This document shows, one piece after another, positions 1-5,758 of a stretch of DNA of 6,874 bases. Every line of letters begins with the position of its first letter. The stretch's first letter is position 1. The translations under genes and the position numbers were made by a program. The notes under the pieces were generated by a model. That model was not told the DNA's origin. It saw nothing but the letters and a program-made list of their open reading frames with translations, and did not search any database. The DNA is from an uncultured bacterium (GTDB taxonomy: Bacteria > Patescibacteriota > Saccharimonadia > Saccharimonadales > Saccharimonadaceae), in NCBI GenBank assembly GCA_937930585.1, contig CALHCA010000113.1:1-6874 (forward strand). Direction: 5' to 3'.

Positions 1-11
1 CTTGCAAACAA

Positions 12-875
12 GTGCACGCTCATTTTGGAATGGCACACAATCATAAAAAATCAAGTAATCTTCCGCTGGCTATTGGTTTAAATTTGGGTTTTTCGATTGC
101 GGAATTTTTCTTTGGCACACTTTTTAGTTCGGCGGCAATTTCGGCTGATGCAGTTCATGACTTGGGCGATGCGATCCTGCTTACGATTACATTAATTTTA
201 AATAAACTAAGCAAGAAAAAACCAACTTCCGCAATGAGCTATGGTTATAAACGATTTGCGGCACTCGGAGCTCTTTTAAATGCTGGTGTGATTTTATGGC
301 TTTCATACACAATGGCGATTTCTGTATATTATGAATTTACTTTTCCGCATGTTCACCCATATGTGAATGTTCCAGGGTTAATGATTGTTTCAATTGTGGG
401 GATTTTAGTGAATTTATTCGCTGCAGCACGCTTATATGGTTCAAAAAATATTCTTGACCGAACGGTTTCGCTTCACTTAATTGAGGACCTGCTTGGTTGG
501 ATTTTAACATTCGTCACCTCTGTTTTAATTTCATTTTCAGGACTTCATATACTCGATCGTGTGGCAAGTTTATGCATTTTATTATTTATTTCTTGGGGCG
601 CGATTTCGAATGCTTGGGGAGTTTTGAAAATTTTAACTCAACGCGTACCAAGTATAAAAAAATTAAATAAAATTAAAAAGCAAATCTTAGCAGTTGAAGG
701 TGTTTTAAAAATTGAAAATATTCATTTTTGGAGCCTTGACGGAGCGGAACATATTTTTACGGCAAGAATTTTCGTGAGCGATATTTCAAGAGCTACTGAG
801 ATTCGCAAAAAAATCTCCCATTTTTTACCAGATTTTCAGATTGTAGATTCGACGATTGAGATTTTAGAAAAATAA
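12..875 (+). CDS. Cation diffusion facilitator (CDF/CzcD-like) metal efflux transporter, possibly 5'-incomplete
   Basis: Predicted inner-membrane antiporter of the cation diffusion facilitator family, which exports divalent metals such as Zn2+ in exchange for protons. Six hydrophobic segments are visible at about residues 17-38, 41-64, 83-106, 118-141, 153-176 and 178-205. The metal site of the family is intact: D46, H49 and D53 in segment 2 (SADAVHDLGD) and H155/D159 in segment 5 (HLIED). An HxxxD pair in each segment is the zinc-type pattern. Residues about 215-287 form the cytoplasmic domain (VEGVLKIENIHFWSLDG resembles the usual V-x-D-x-H-x-W stretch). The N-terminus is histidine-rich (HAHFGMAHNH), as in many CzcD proteins. 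The start is uncertain: GTG at 12 has no ribosome binding site in the 11 bases before it, and the frame is open to base 3, so the gene may begin outside the window. ATG at 30 is an alternative. Metal specificity cannot be told from sequence. No terminator is visible before the tRNA promoter that follows. Confidence 0.88.
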   Translation: MHAHFGMAHNHKKSSNLPLAIGLNLGFSIAEFFFGTLFSSAAISADAVHDLGDAILLTITLILNKLSKKKPTSAMSYGYKRFAALGALLNAGVILWLSYTMAISVYYEFTFPHVHPYVNVPGLMIVSIVGILVNLFAAARLYGSKNILDRTVSLHLIEDLLGWILTFVTSVLISFSGLHILDRVASLCILLFISWGAISNAWGVLKILTQRVPSIKKLNKIKKQILAVEGVLKIENIHFWSLDGAEHIFTARIFVSDISRATEIRKKISHFLPDFQIVDSTIEILEK

Positions 876-887
876 TCAAAAAAGTGC

Positions 888-916
888 TTGCAATTTTGAA
901 AAGGCTCGTGTATAAT
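888..916 (+). promoter_or_regulatory. Sigma70-type promoter of the tRNA pair
   Basis: The -35 box TTGCAA (888-893) and a perfect -10 box TATAAT (911-916) are separated by exactly 17 bases. Transcription would start near 922-924, about a dozen bases before tRNA-Thr. The -35 box is of the same TTGC-type as the one in front of ftsA. Confidence 0.8.
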
Positions 917-935
917 TATTAATATACTTGGTTGT

Positions 936-1012
936 GCCACCTTAGCTCAGCTGGTTAGAGCAGCTGTTTTGTAAACAGCAGGCCTTCGGTTCGAATCCGA
1001 AAGGTGGCTCCA
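936..1012 (+). tRNA. tRNA-Thr(UGU)
   Basis: A full cloverleaf can be drawn. The acceptor stem is GCCACCT/AGGTGGC (936-942/1002-1008), the D stem GCTC/GAGC (945-948/958-961), and the anticodon stem GCTGT/ACAGC (963-967/975-979) around loop TTTGTAA. The anticodon TGT at 970-972 reads ACA threonine codons. The variable loop is AGGCC, and the T stem TTCGG/CCGAA (985-989/997-1001) closes loop TTCGAAT. The discriminator is T1009 and CCA is encoded at 1010-1012. G1-C72 and C2-G71 agree with known ThrRS identity pairs. It is probably cotranscribed with tRNA-Tyr, 26 bases downstream. Confidence 0.97.
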
Positions 1013-1038
1013 AGTATTTTTTAATACAAGAGTTGAAT

Positions 1039-1124
1039 GCTGGGATAGTGAAGCGGTCAAACACAACAGACTGTAAATCTGTCGGCAGATGCCTTCGAAA
1101 GTTCGAATCTTTCTCCCAGCACCA
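1039..1124 (+). tRNA. tRNA-Tyr(GUA)
   Basis: This is a class II tRNA with a long variable arm, as expected for bacterial tRNA-Tyr. The acceptor stem is GCTGGGA/TCCCAGC (1039-1045/1114-1120), the D stem GTG/CAC (1048-1050/1062-1064), and the anticodon stem ACAGA/TCTGT (1066-1070/1078-1082) around loop CTGTAAA. The anticodon is GTA at 1073-1075. The variable arm is 1083-1096, with stem GGC/GCC around loop AGAT. The T stem GAAAG/CTTTC (1097-1101/1109-1113) closes loop TTCGAAT. The discriminator is A1121 and CCA is encoded at 1122-1124. Confidence 0.97.
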
Positions 1125-1141
1125 GAAATTATTTTTTTTTT

Positions 1142-1175
1142 AAAAAACACCCATCTACTGCGAGGGTGCTTTTTT
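1142..1175 (+). terminator. Rho-independent terminator after the tRNA pair, possibly bidirectional
   Basis: The stem CACCC/GGGTG (1148-1152/1164-1168) extends inward through a bulged A by TC/GA (1154-1155/1162-1163) to loop TACTGC. It is followed by C and six T (1170-1175), which can also pair with the A-run at 1142-1147. On the minus strand the same hairpin is followed by a T-run, so it could stop transcription from both sides. Confidence 0.75.
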
Positions 1176-1236
1176 ATTTTTATATTCTGCTTTGAAATAA
1201 AAATATAAATTTTTGTTGGTTTTATTATTTTTACTC

Positions 1237-1265
1237 TTGCTAAAAATTAGCATTAACGGTATAAT
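1237..1265 (+). promoter_or_regulatory. ftsA promoter, placed for a leaderless transcript
   Basis: The -35 box TTGCTA (1237-1242), a 17-base spacer and a perfect -10 box TATAAT (1260-1265) are visible. The ftsA ATG begins at 1272, only six bases after the -10 box. That is where transcription would be expected to start, and no Shine-Dalgarno sequence lies between. It resembles leaderless promoters known from Actinobacteria and Deinococcus. Confidence 0.8.
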
Positions 1266-1271
1266 AGAACT

Positions 1272-2486
1272 ATGAATGAGAATTCTCGATATGCGGTAGG
1301 AATAGATATTGGAACAAGCAAGGTTCGCGTGCTTATTGCGAACTTTGATAGAGATGGCTCACCAAATATTTTAGGACTCGGATCGGCTGAAAATTCTGGG
1401 CTTAAAAAAGGTGTTATTACACATCCAGAAAATGTTTATCGTGCAATAGATAAAGCTCTTGCTGAAGCTGAGCGAATGAGTGGCTATAAAGCAGAAAGAG
1501 CGGCTGTGAGCATTAACGGTGTGCAAATTCTAAGCACAAAAGTAGATGGAATGGTCGCGGTTAACTCAGAAAAAGGCTTAGTTGATGATGAAGATATTAA
1601 CCGAGTTGAAGATGTTGCAATGATTGGCAAAATCCCAGAAAATCGAGAAATCTTGAAGTTTATACCTTACTATTATAATGTTGATAATCAAGAGGGGATT
1701 GCTGATCCTTTCGAAATGTCTGGAACGCGGCTTGAGGTTTATGGAAATGCAATTTCTGCACCAAGACTACAGGTTGAAAATGCTGAAAATATTTTAGAAC
1801 GACTTGATATTTCTTCGAATTTATATATTCCAAGTGCAGTAGCTTCGGCTCAGGCTGTACTAACTGAAAACCAAAAAGAAAATGGCGTTGTTGTCATCGA
1901 TTTGGGAGCTTCAACGACCGGTGTTGTGGTTTTCGAAGACGGCAATTTACAATTCATTGAAAATATTCCGCTCGGAGGAATAAATATTACTAACGACCTT
2001 GCGATCGGGCTAAAAGTTTATCCAGAAGTTGCTGAAGAAATTAAAATTAAGCATGGTTTTGCTTTCAAAAGAGAAGATAGCAGCGATATTGTTGTAAAAC
2101 ATGGTCACGAGCATCACCGCTTTAATACGCAAGAAATTGATGAAATTATTGAGGCAAGAGTTGAAGAAATTTTCGATGAAGTTCAAAAGGTTCTTCGAAA
2201 GTCTGGCTTTGAGAATCAATTACCTGGCGGTGCTATACTAACTGGGGGCGGAGCAGCTCTTAAAGGAATTGATACATTTGCAAAAAAATATCTTCAGCTT
2301 GCAGTACAGATTAGTAAAAATGGAATTGATAATACAGTTTCTGAAAAGGTTAAGATGCTTGAGTATTCTGCTGCAGTCGGTTTATTGATTGAAATGCGTG
2401 ATAATACTTCGAGATATAATAGTTATAGAGATGAAGAGACAGCAAAAATTGGATTTTTTGCGAAATTCTTCAAGAAAAAACAATAA
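1272..2486 (+). CDS. ftsA: Cell division protein FtsA
   Basis: Actin-like ATPase that tethers FtsZ to the inner face of the membrane and recruits later division proteins. The 404 residues match the usual FtsA length. Visible are the phosphate-1 motif GIDIGTSK (10-17), the phosphate-2 motif IDLGASTT (209-216) and the adenosine motif LTGGG (323-327). The region between (about 85-165) corresponds to the 1C subdomain that replaces subdomain 1B of actin. The C-terminal stretch KIGFFAKFFKKKQ is an amphipathic, basic membrane-targeting helix as in other FtsA proteins. The start ATG directly follows the -10 box, so translation is probably leaderless. A histidine cluster HGHEHH (277-282) in the late domain is unusual and might bind metal, which is speculation. 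There is no cysteine. ftsZ starts 33 bases downstream, so the two are probably cotranscribed in part, although ftsZ also has its own promoter. Identification is firm. Confidence 0.96.
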   Translation: MNENSRYAVGIDIGTSKVRVLIANFDRDGSPNILGLGSAENSGLKKGVITHPENVYRAIDKALAEAERMSGYKAERAAVSINGVQILSTKVDGMVAVNSEKGLVDDEDINRVEDVAMIGKIPENREILKFIPYYYNVDNQEGIADPFEMSGTRLEVYGNAISAPRLQVENAENILERLDISSNLYIPSAVASAQAVLTENQKENGVVVIDLGASTTGVVVFEDGNLQFIENIPLGGINITNDLAIGLKVYPEVAEEIKIKHGFAFKREDSSDIVVKHGHEHHRFNTQEIDEIIEARVEEIFDEVQKVLRKSGFENQLPGGAILTGGGAALKGIDTFAKKYLQLAVQISKNGIDNTVSEKVKMLEYSAAVGLLIEMRDNTSRYNSYRDEETAKIGFFAKFFKKKQ

Positions 2487-2488
2487 AG

Positions 2489-2497
2489 TGATATAAT
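2489..2497 (+). promoter_or_regulatory. Extended -10 promoter for ftsZ
   Basis: TG at 2489-2490, one base, then a perfect TATAAT at 2492-2497 form an extended -10 element just after the ftsA stop. No good -35 box is seen (TTCAAG at 2469-2474 is the best at 17 bases). Transcription would start near 2504, leaving a short leader that contains the ribosome binding site TAAGGAG (2508-2514). This would let ftsZ be made in excess over ftsA. Confidence 0.6.
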
Positions 2498-2519
2498 GGG
2501 AGTAGATTAAGGAGAAGAA

Positions 2520-3743
2520 ATGCCAGAAATTATGCCAAATGAAGTTCAAACTTTTGCTAAAATTAAAGTTGTAGGTATCGGTGGTGCCGGTGGAAGTGCT
2601 GTTAATCGAATGAAAGATGTTGGCTTGAGTAACATTGAGTTTATCGCAATCAATACAGATGCTCAAGCTTTATATAAATCAAAGGCCGACAAGAAAATCC
2701 ACCTTGGTCGTGAAACTACAAATGGTTTAGGCGCTGGTGCTGACCCAATTGTTGGTGAGAGTGCCGCTCTTGAATCTCGAGAGGAAATTCGTGAGGCTCT
2801 TGATGGCACTGATATGGTATTTATTGCTATCGGTGCTGGTGGTGGAACTGGTTCTGGTGCTGGTCATGTTGTAGCTGAGATTGCTCGTGAGATGGGAATT
2901 TTAGTTATCGGTGTTGCAACGCGTCCGTTTACTTTTGAAGGTGCAAAACGTAAAACTAATGCTGATTGGGCGATTGAAAAGCTCGCTGCTGCAGTCGACA
3001 CTTTAATAACAATTCCAAATGATCATCTTCTTCAGACTGTTGACAGGAATTTACCACTTCTTGAAACTTTTAAAATTGCTGACGATGTTCTTCGACAAGG
3101 TGTTCAGGGAATTTCTGAACTTATTACTGAACATGGCTTAATTAATCTTGACTTCGCAGATGTTAAGTCAATTATGAGCAATGCTGGTTCTGCTTTAATG
3201 GGAATTGGTCGTGCGAGTGGTGATAACCGCGCTCAAAAGGCTGCCGAACAGGCTATCGAAAGTCCAATGATTGAGGTTTCTATTGATGGTGCGCGTGGTG
3301 TTCTGTTTAATGTTGCTGGTGGTTACGACATGAGTATGAGTGAGATTCAAGAAGCTGCTGAGATTATTACTGGTGCTGTTGCTCCAGATGCGAATATTAT
3401 TTTTGGCGCAACGCTTAAGCCTGAGCTTGAAGATGAATTGATTATTACGGTTGTTGCGACTGGTTTTGATCGCGAATATAATAAACCTGTGGCAAATTCG
3501 CTCGAAAGTGCTGTTTCGAAAACTTTTAATCTTGAAGATGAACATACTGAATCTCAAGAAATCAACCAGACAATTTCGAACGCAATTAATATGGAATTAA
3601 ATAACGAAGAAAAAACTTCAGCTGAAGATTTTACTAGTGATATTGAAACTAAAAATATCTGGGCGCAAGATGAAGAAGAAAATGATGAAAGCGATATTCC
3701 TGCATTTTTGCGACGTCGAAAACGTAATAAAAAGGAAGATTAA
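2520..3743 (+). CDS. ftsZ: Cell division protein FtsZ
   Basis: Tubulin-like GTPase that polymerises into the cytokinetic ring. It has the tubulin signature GGGTGSG (107-113), the [10 protein letters not shown] stretch that follows, and the synergy loop NLDFAD (209-214) with D211 and D214, which complete the GTPase site of the neighbouring subunit. The globular core ends near residue 325. An acidic, asparagine-rich linker follows (about 330-390), then the conserved C-terminal peptide DIPAFLRR (392-399), which binds FtsA, and a basic tail ending KRNKKED. The 407 residues are normal for the family. The ribosome binding site TAAGGAG lies 5 bases before the ATG, a clear contrast with the leaderless ftsA. 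The stop codon overlaps the next start by one base (TAATG), so the downstream gene is probably translationally coupled. There is no cysteine. Identification is firm. Confidence 0.97.
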   Translation: MPEIMPNEVQTFAKIKVVGIGGAGGSAVNRMKDVGLSNIEFIAINTDAQALYKSKADKKIHLGRETTNGLGAGADPIVGESAALESREEIREALDGTDMVFIAIGAGGGTGSGAGHVVAEIAREMGILVIGVATRPFTFEGAKRKTNADWAIEKLAAAVDTLITIPNDHLLQTVDRNLPLLETFKIADDVLRQGVQGISELITEHGLINLDFADVKSIMSNAGSALMGIGRASGDNRAQKAAEQAIESPMIEVSIDGARGVLFNVAGGYDMSMSEIQEAAEIITGAVAPDANIIFGATLKPELEDELIITVVATGFDREYNKPVANSLESAVSKTFNLEDEHTESQEINQTISNAINMELNNEEKTSAEDFTSDIETKNIWAQDEEENDESDIPAFLRRRKRNKKED

Positions 3744-4198
3744 TGGAATTTAAACTTGACGAAACAAAAGTTTTGGAAAGTAGAATGTCGGTCGACGGTC
3801 AGTCTGTGCGTCGTCGCCGAGTCGCACCAGATGGCACTCGCTTCACTACTTATGAGCGAATCGAAAAGCCACGAATTGTCGTAATGAAGTCGCATGGCGG
3901 TCGTGAAGATTTTAGCCGCGAAAAGCTTAAAAGCTCAATTATTCGCTCAATTGGTAAGTTTGTTTCTGATCTTCAAGTTGAAGAAATTATTAATAGTGTT
4001 GAAAATGAGCTTCTTCGAAAATCGAGTAAAGTTTCTTCGCACCAGATTGGCGAGACAGTTCTTTCGGTTTTGTTTAAGATGAATAAAGTTGCATATATTC
4101 GTTTTGCAAGTGTGTTTAATGGTTTTGAAACAGTTGAGGATTTCGAAGATATTTTAGCAAAAGTTAGAGGCAAAAATGAGAATTGTAGTAGTCTATAA
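3743..4198 (+). CDS. nrdR: NrdR-like ATP-cone protein lacking the zinc-ribbon cysteines
   Basis: NrdR is the nucleotide-sensing repressor of ribonucleotide reductase genes. This 151-residue protein aligns along its whole length with NrdR: ETKVLESR (7-14), the arginine run SVRRRR (21-26), RFTTYE (33-38), the ATP-cone start PRIVVMKSHGGREDFSREKL (43-62), and KVAYIRFASV (115-124). The four cysteines that hold zinc in classical NrdR (CPxC near the N-terminus and CxxC just after the arginine run) are all absent: residues 2-6 are EFKLD and residues 27-31 are VAPDG. The only cysteine is C148 near the end. The start is well fixed: ATG overlaps the ftsZ stop, AAAGGAAG lies just upstream, and the frame has a stop at 3728, so no hidden zinc ribbon can precede it. 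DNA binding may therefore be zinc-independent or lost. The target genes are not in this window. It could equally be a repurposed ATP-cone sensor tied to division. Confidence 0.85.
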   Translation: MEFKLDETKVLESRMSVDGQSVRRRRVAPDGTRFTTYERIEKPRIVVMKSHGGREDFSREKLKSSIIRSIGKFVSDLQVEEIINSVENELLRKSSKVSSHQIGETVLSVLFKMNKVAYIRFASVFNGFETVEDFEDILAKVRGKNENCSSL

Positions 4199-4436
4199 AG
4201 ATTATAGCGATCATGGCCGCGAAGTTCGAGAGTATATTGAAGATTTCGAAAGGCGAACGGGCTTAAAAATTGAAGTTATGGATCCTGATTCTGGTAAAAA
4301 TGAGTTTTTCTTGCGAGCTTATGATGTGGTTGAGTATCCAACAATTTTAGCAATCACAGATGAAGGACGCTTGTTACAACAGTGGCGAGGCAAACCGCTT
4401 CCACTTTTTGATGAAGTTGCATATTATGCACGCTAA
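4176..4436 (+). CDS. Small thioredoxin-fold protein without the CxxC active site
   Basis: An 86-residue protein with the beta-alpha-beta start of glutaredoxin/thioredoxin proteins (MRIVVVYKDYSDHGREVREYIEDF) and the typical cis-proline stretch VVEYPTILAI, with P55 preceded by Y54, followed by a turn and GRLLQQWRG. At the place where redox-active members carry CxxC it has S11-D-H-G14, and the protein has no cysteine at all. It therefore cannot do dithiol chemistry, and a binding or scaffold role is more likely, as in other redox-inactive members of the fold. It starts 23 bases inside the nrdR-like gene in another frame, with AGAGG (4166-4170) at good distance, so the two are tightly coupled. 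It is the last gene of the division unit, with a terminator over its stop codon. The exact family is not recognised. The fold call is by pattern only. Confidence 0.7.
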   Translation: MRIVVVYKDYSDHGREVREYIEDFERRTGLKIEVMDPDSGKNEFFLRAYDVVEYPTILAITDEGRLLQQWRGKPLPLFDEVAYYAR

Positions 4437-4460
4437 GTTTGAGGCTTTGTGTGTTTTTTT
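4428..4460 (+). terminator. Rho-independent terminator overlapping the stop codon of the division operon
   Basis: The arm CACGCTAAG (4429-4437), which includes the TAA stop at 4434-4436, pairs with CTTTGTGTG (4445-4453) with one T-T mismatch and one G-T pair around loop TTTGAGG. Seven T follow (4454-4460). A second T7 run at 4468-4474 follows shortly and may act as back-up. Confidence 0.65.
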
Positions 4461-4576
4461 GTGCCGATTTTTTTAGGTGTAGTCTCTTAAGTAAGGATTG
4501 CATTATATTCTAAGTTATCTGGGAGCTATAATTTTAAAAAGTAGTAGTTTAATTAATAAATAAAACACCTAAAAGC
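4461..4576. repeat. Non-coding spacer with a 10-bp inverted repeat
   Basis: No open frame of note is present. TTTTAGGTGT (4471-4480) and ACACCTAAAA (4565-4574) are perfect inverse complements 84 bases apart. Between them lie a TATAAT (4527-4532) without a good -35 box, and CTGGGAGCT (4519-4527). The latter is the exact complement of AGCTCCCAG (4656-4664) in the T-box downstream. The role is unknown. It could be a remnant of an element or a long-range hairpin if read through from upstream. Confidence 0.4.
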
Positions 4577-4605
4577 TTGAAAATATCTTTAAATTTTGAT
4601 AAAAT
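4577..4605 (+). promoter_or_regulatory. Promoter of the T-box / nuclease-like / ileS unit
   Basis: The -35 box TTGAAA (4577-4582) and the -10 box TAAAAT (4600-4605) each match consensus at five of six positions and are 17 bases apart. TG at 4597-4598 adds an extended -10. Transcription would begin near 4611-4613, about 25 bases before T-box Stem I, which is the usual arrangement for such leaders. Confidence 0.7.
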
Positions 4606-4636
4606 AAGCTTATAAAAGCGTTTTATTTTGATAAAT

Positions 4637-4804
4637 GAGCGGCTATCAACCGCGAAGCTCCCAGAAGAAAGGTTTCAAAAACTGATTAGAACTGGGCGGG
4701 AAAGCTCCGTAAAAGCTAAAATTAAGAGCTAAAAGAATCACTTCTTTTGGAATCGAGATGGTATCGCCGAGCTTGCTTGGTTCTCGAATCTAAAAGAGGT
4801 GATT
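4637..4804 (+). promoter_or_regulatory. T-box riboswitch, isoleucine-specific, ultrashort Stem I (ileS type)
   Basis: Leader RNA that senses uncharged tRNA-Ile. Stem I is only 24 bases (4637-4660): GAGC/GCTC closes a hairpin whose loop CTATCAA carries the specifier ATC (Ile) at 4645-4647, followed by the conserved A. Stem II is CCCAG/CTGGG (4660-4664/4692-4696). A IIA/B-like pseudoknot can form from CGG/CCG (4697-4699/4707-4709) and AGCTC/GAGCT (4703-4707/4726-4730). The antisequestrator has helix A1 CGAGA/TCTCG (4754-4758/4782-4786) within a longer stem, the 7-base bulge TGGTATC (4759-4765) and helix A2 GCCGA/TTGGT (4766-4770/4777-4781). TGGT in the bulge would pair with the ACCA end of tRNA-Ile, whose usual discriminator is A. 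This closely resembles the translational T-boxes in front of actinobacterial ileS. Here a nuclease-like gene separates it from ileS. The assignment is from visible motifs and hand-drawn pairing; no covariance search was run. Confidence 0.85.
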
Positions 4805-4807
4805 TTT
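4736..4807 (+). promoter_or_regulatory. Shine-Dalgarno-masking hairpin (or weak terminator) of the T-box
   Basis: AATCACTTCTTTT (4736-4748) pairs over 13 bp with AAAAGAGGTGATT (4792-4804), with a single G-T pair. The right arm holds GAGGTGAT (4796-4803), an 8-base perfect match to the extended Shine-Dalgarno sequence. The left arm mimics the 16S anti-Shine-Dalgarno. The left arm can instead fold locally as AAAAGAA-TCAC-TTCTTTT (4731-4748, 7 bp), which would free the site. Five T follow at 4803-4807, so a termination mode is also possible. Confidence 0.65.
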
Positions 4808-4828
4808 AATTTAGGGAAGGGTAAGAGC

Positions 4829-5758
4829 ATGCTTTATAGATTGAATAATAAAAAATTAACAGTTATCAAACAGGAGAATGTTTCTCAAAAATATCTTGAG
4901 AAAGATATTCAGAAAATGACTGAAGATAACCTTGAAGAGGTTTTTGGCCTAAGATTTATAGAAACAGAATTTGCTGTTGATAATCTACGGATAGATACTT
5001 TGGCGTTTGATGATGAGAGTAATAGTTTTGTAATCATTGAATACAAAAAAATTAAAAGTGATTCTGTTGCAGATCAGGGTCTTGCTTACTTATCATTAAT
5101 GCTGAAAAATAAAGAAGCTTTTATTTTAAAATTTATTGAGAAAAATGGAGGAGGCATACCAGAAATTGATTGGTCTCAATCGCGTGTAATCCTTATCTCT
5201 CCAAAATTTACCGAATATCAGCTTAGAGCAAGCGAATATACTACAGAAAATTTTCCAGTTGAACTATATGAGTTTAGAAAATATGGCGATATAGTAGAGT
5301 ACTTGCAAAAGGGTATGAAAAAGGGAAGAGATCAAAAGAGCCGAGTGAATATAACAAATAATAGTAAAGATGAGAAAACCGTGCTTAAGGAAATCATCCA
5401 CTACAGCGAAGATGAGTTGGTTTCAAAAGGTTCAGATTTTATTCAAGAATTTTACTGGGAGCTCAAAGATTTTGCTGAGAATATTAGCCCAGAAATTCAA
5501 CCAGAGGTAAAGAAGATGTATTTGGCTTTCAAAATGAGAAAGAAAAATATTTTTAGTATTGTTGTTAAGAAAAACTCTTTAGATTTGAATCTTAATATTG
5601 AACGTTCTGACTTTGATCCAAAAAAATATTCCGATATTGAAGATGTCTCAGCGAAAGGTCATTGGGCTACTGGTTGTTATCAAATGAAAATAAATAATAT
5701 CAATCATTTAGAGACTGCAAAAGAAATGATGAGACTAAGTTATAAAGTAAATTCATAG
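4829..5758 (+). CDS. PD-(D/E)XK nuclease-like protein with C-terminal DUF5655 domain (COG3586-like)
   Basis: About 309 residues in two parts. The N-terminal domain (about 1-150) has a restriction-endonuclease-like core: E36 in the first helix (TEDNLEEVFGL), D56 in LRIDTLAF, E71-Y-K73 in FVIIEYKK, and Q83/Y87 in DQGLAYL, which is the QxxxY element of RecB-like nucleases. The C-terminal part (about 185-309) ends in MYLAFKMRKKNIFSIVV, GHWATGCYQMKI and RLSYKVN, typical of DUF5655. The COG label 'predicted transport protein' is not supported by anything seen: there are no membrane segments. DNA cleavage and a defence role are inferences. The frame runs from GTG at 4799, but that GTG is part of the masked Shine-Dalgarno. 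ATG at 4829 with AGGGAAGGG (4813-4821) is the better start. The gene lies between the T-box and ileS and ends 8 bases before ileS. Seven of its 11 Arg codons are AGA, against none in ftsZ, weakly suggesting a different origin. Confidence 0.75.
   Translation: MLYRLNNKKLTVIKQENVSQKYLEKDIQKMTEDNLEEVFGLRFIETEFAVDNLRIDTLAFDDESNSFVIIEYKKIKSDSVADQGLAYLSLMLKNKEAFILKFIEKNGGGIPEIDWSQSRVILISPKFTEYQLRASEYTTENFPVELYEFRKYGDIVEYLQKGMKKGRDQKSRVNITNNSKDEKTVLKEIIHYSEDELVSKGSDFIQEFYWELKDFAENISPEIQPEVKKMYLAFKMRKKNIFSIVVKKNSLDLNLNIERSDFDPKKYSDIEDVSAKGHWATGCYQMKINNINHLETAKEMMRLSYKVNS

Noticed and set aside
947..1150. 67-codon minus-strand open frame
   Set aside because: It lies across two clear tRNA genes and a terminator and has no protein-like features.
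1249..1520. 12-base direct repeat AGCATTAACGGT at 1249-1260 (ftsA promoter) and 1509-1520 (in ftsA)
   Set aside because: Could be an operator pair, but one 12-base match is expected by chance in about 7 kb of AT-rich DNA, and the second copy encodes a plain SINGV stretch.
2010..2666. Minus-strand open frames inside ftsA/ftsZ
   Set aside because: They are antisense to strongly conserved genes; their composition (F, N, I-rich) is that of a shadow frame.
3195..3557. 120-codon minus-strand open frame inside ftsZ
   Set aside because: Fully antisense to the FtsZ core, rich in N, T and R as expected from reversed codons, with no ribosome binding site.
4527..4532. TATAAT as a second promoter before the T-box
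   Set aside because: No acceptable -35 box: TTGCAT (4498-4503) is 23 bases away and the sequence at 17 bases is TATATT. The 4577-4605 promoter is far better.
4799..4828. GTG at 4799 as start of the nuclease-like gene
   Set aside because: The GTG is part of the Shine-Dalgarno sequence GAGGTGAT and of the T-box helix, with no ribosome binding site before it; ATG at 4829 has one and starts the family-like sequence MLYRLNNKKL.
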